A stretch of DNA of 41,624 nt, taken from NCBI GenBank assembly GCA_016222925.1, contig JACRQB010000018.1:1-41624 (forward strand), written 5' to 3'. Below the pieces are notes generated by a model that was given only the letters and a program-made list of their open reading frames with translations, did no database searches and had not been told where the DNA came from. Below, one piece after another: positions 41,233 through 41,624 of the stretch (within the stretch, counting starts at the first letter, position 1; each line of letters starts with the position of its first letter). Source of the DNA: Nitrospirota bacterium (GTDB lineage: Bacteria > Nitrospirota > Nitrospiria > Nitrospirales > Nitrospiraceae). The position numbers and the translations under genes were made by a program.

Positions 41233-41354
41233 AGGATGCTCAAAAAGACTGTCCAGCAAGGCCGCAGCGAGCGAAGAGGCGAGACGTACGCTTCGGTACG
41301 TTGAGCCTCTGAGGGATGTGAGAACGACTCTGGGAGACTTTTTCAGCATCCTGG
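41233..41354. repeat. palindromic dispersed repeat (Nitrospira-type, MITE/REP-like)
   Basis: Ends AGGATGCTCAAAAAG / CTTTTTCAGCATCCT are inverted with one mismatch; inner ACGTACgcttcgGTACGT hairpin. Recognised from memory as a sequence recurring in Nitrospira genomes. Confidence 0.7.
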
Positions 41355-41404
41355 TAGACGATGAGCACTGACGGGCCGCACGGACGGAGCAGGATCGTGG
41401 GTGG

Positions 41405-41624
41405 TTAGAAGGGGAAACGGATGCCCAGCTGGACCTCGTTTGGGATGAGGTGCGGTCCTAACAGGCTTCTCAGTCCGGCATTAGTGGAGCCGAAAGAAGA
41501 CGCGAAGGATGGCGACGCATGCAGTGAACGATCAAACTCCGTGAGATAGCCGCCCCCAAACCCTGCACCGATATAGGGCATCAGCTTCGCTCCTCCCACC
41601 ACAATCTGTTTCGACAGGCTCGGA
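41405..41624 (-). CDS. outer-membrane beta-barrel protein, C-terminal part (runs off window)
   Basis: SLSKQIVVGGAKLMPYIGAGFGGGYLTEF...LIPNEVQLGIRFPF* ends in an aromatic residue as OM beta-barrels do; open to the window edge. Confidence 0.6.
   Translation of the reverse strand, partial: PSLSKQIVVGGAKLMPYIGAGFGGGYLTEFDRSLHASPSFASSFGSTNAGLRSLLGPHLIPNEVQLGIRFPF

Overview
The gene content resembles Nitrospira or a related lineage. That assignment is inference from gene content and one recognised palindromic repeat; no search was run. From left to right: (1) A minus-strand run of about 10 kb (212-10311) with an RND efflux trio (membrane fusion protein, HAE1/AcrB-type pump, TolC-like), ExbB/ExbD/TonB, a secreted protein, a Com-like zinc-ribbon mini-protein and a PepSY membrane protein. 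(2) A decayed IS481-family element with recognisable terminal inverted repeats, then an orphan 3' fragment of a tRNA (Leu-like acceptor). (3) A cytochrome c plus a CzcCBA-type heavy-metal RND operon, a TrmH/SpoU methyltransferase and an XRE regulator. (4) A giant lipase-RTX-Ig-like gene (20131-26304) that is broken by at least four frame disruptions, with two small accessory ORFs upstream. (5) A complete type I-E CRISPR-Cas locus (cas3-cse1-cse2-cas7-cas5-cas6-cas1-cas2, minus strand) and an 11-repeat array. The array's leader-proximal end carries a 119-bp internal duplication ending in a truncated 28-nt spacer copy where the leader/repeat junction should be. A 47-aa ORF that looks like a Cas3-HD N-terminus is coupled to the cas3 start. 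(6) A flank with a nucleotidyltransferase-like gene and small partner, a 12-aa-repeat secreted protein, a VapBC pair, a frameshifted WYL regulator, a structured RNA/terminator-like hairpin and a Nitrospira-type palindromic repeat. The main candidates for follow-up are the aberrant CRISPR leader end, the small ORF upstream of cas3, the broken lipase-RTX gene and the structured element near 40.3 kb. I did not find a clearly new multi-gene system that could be proven from sequence alone.
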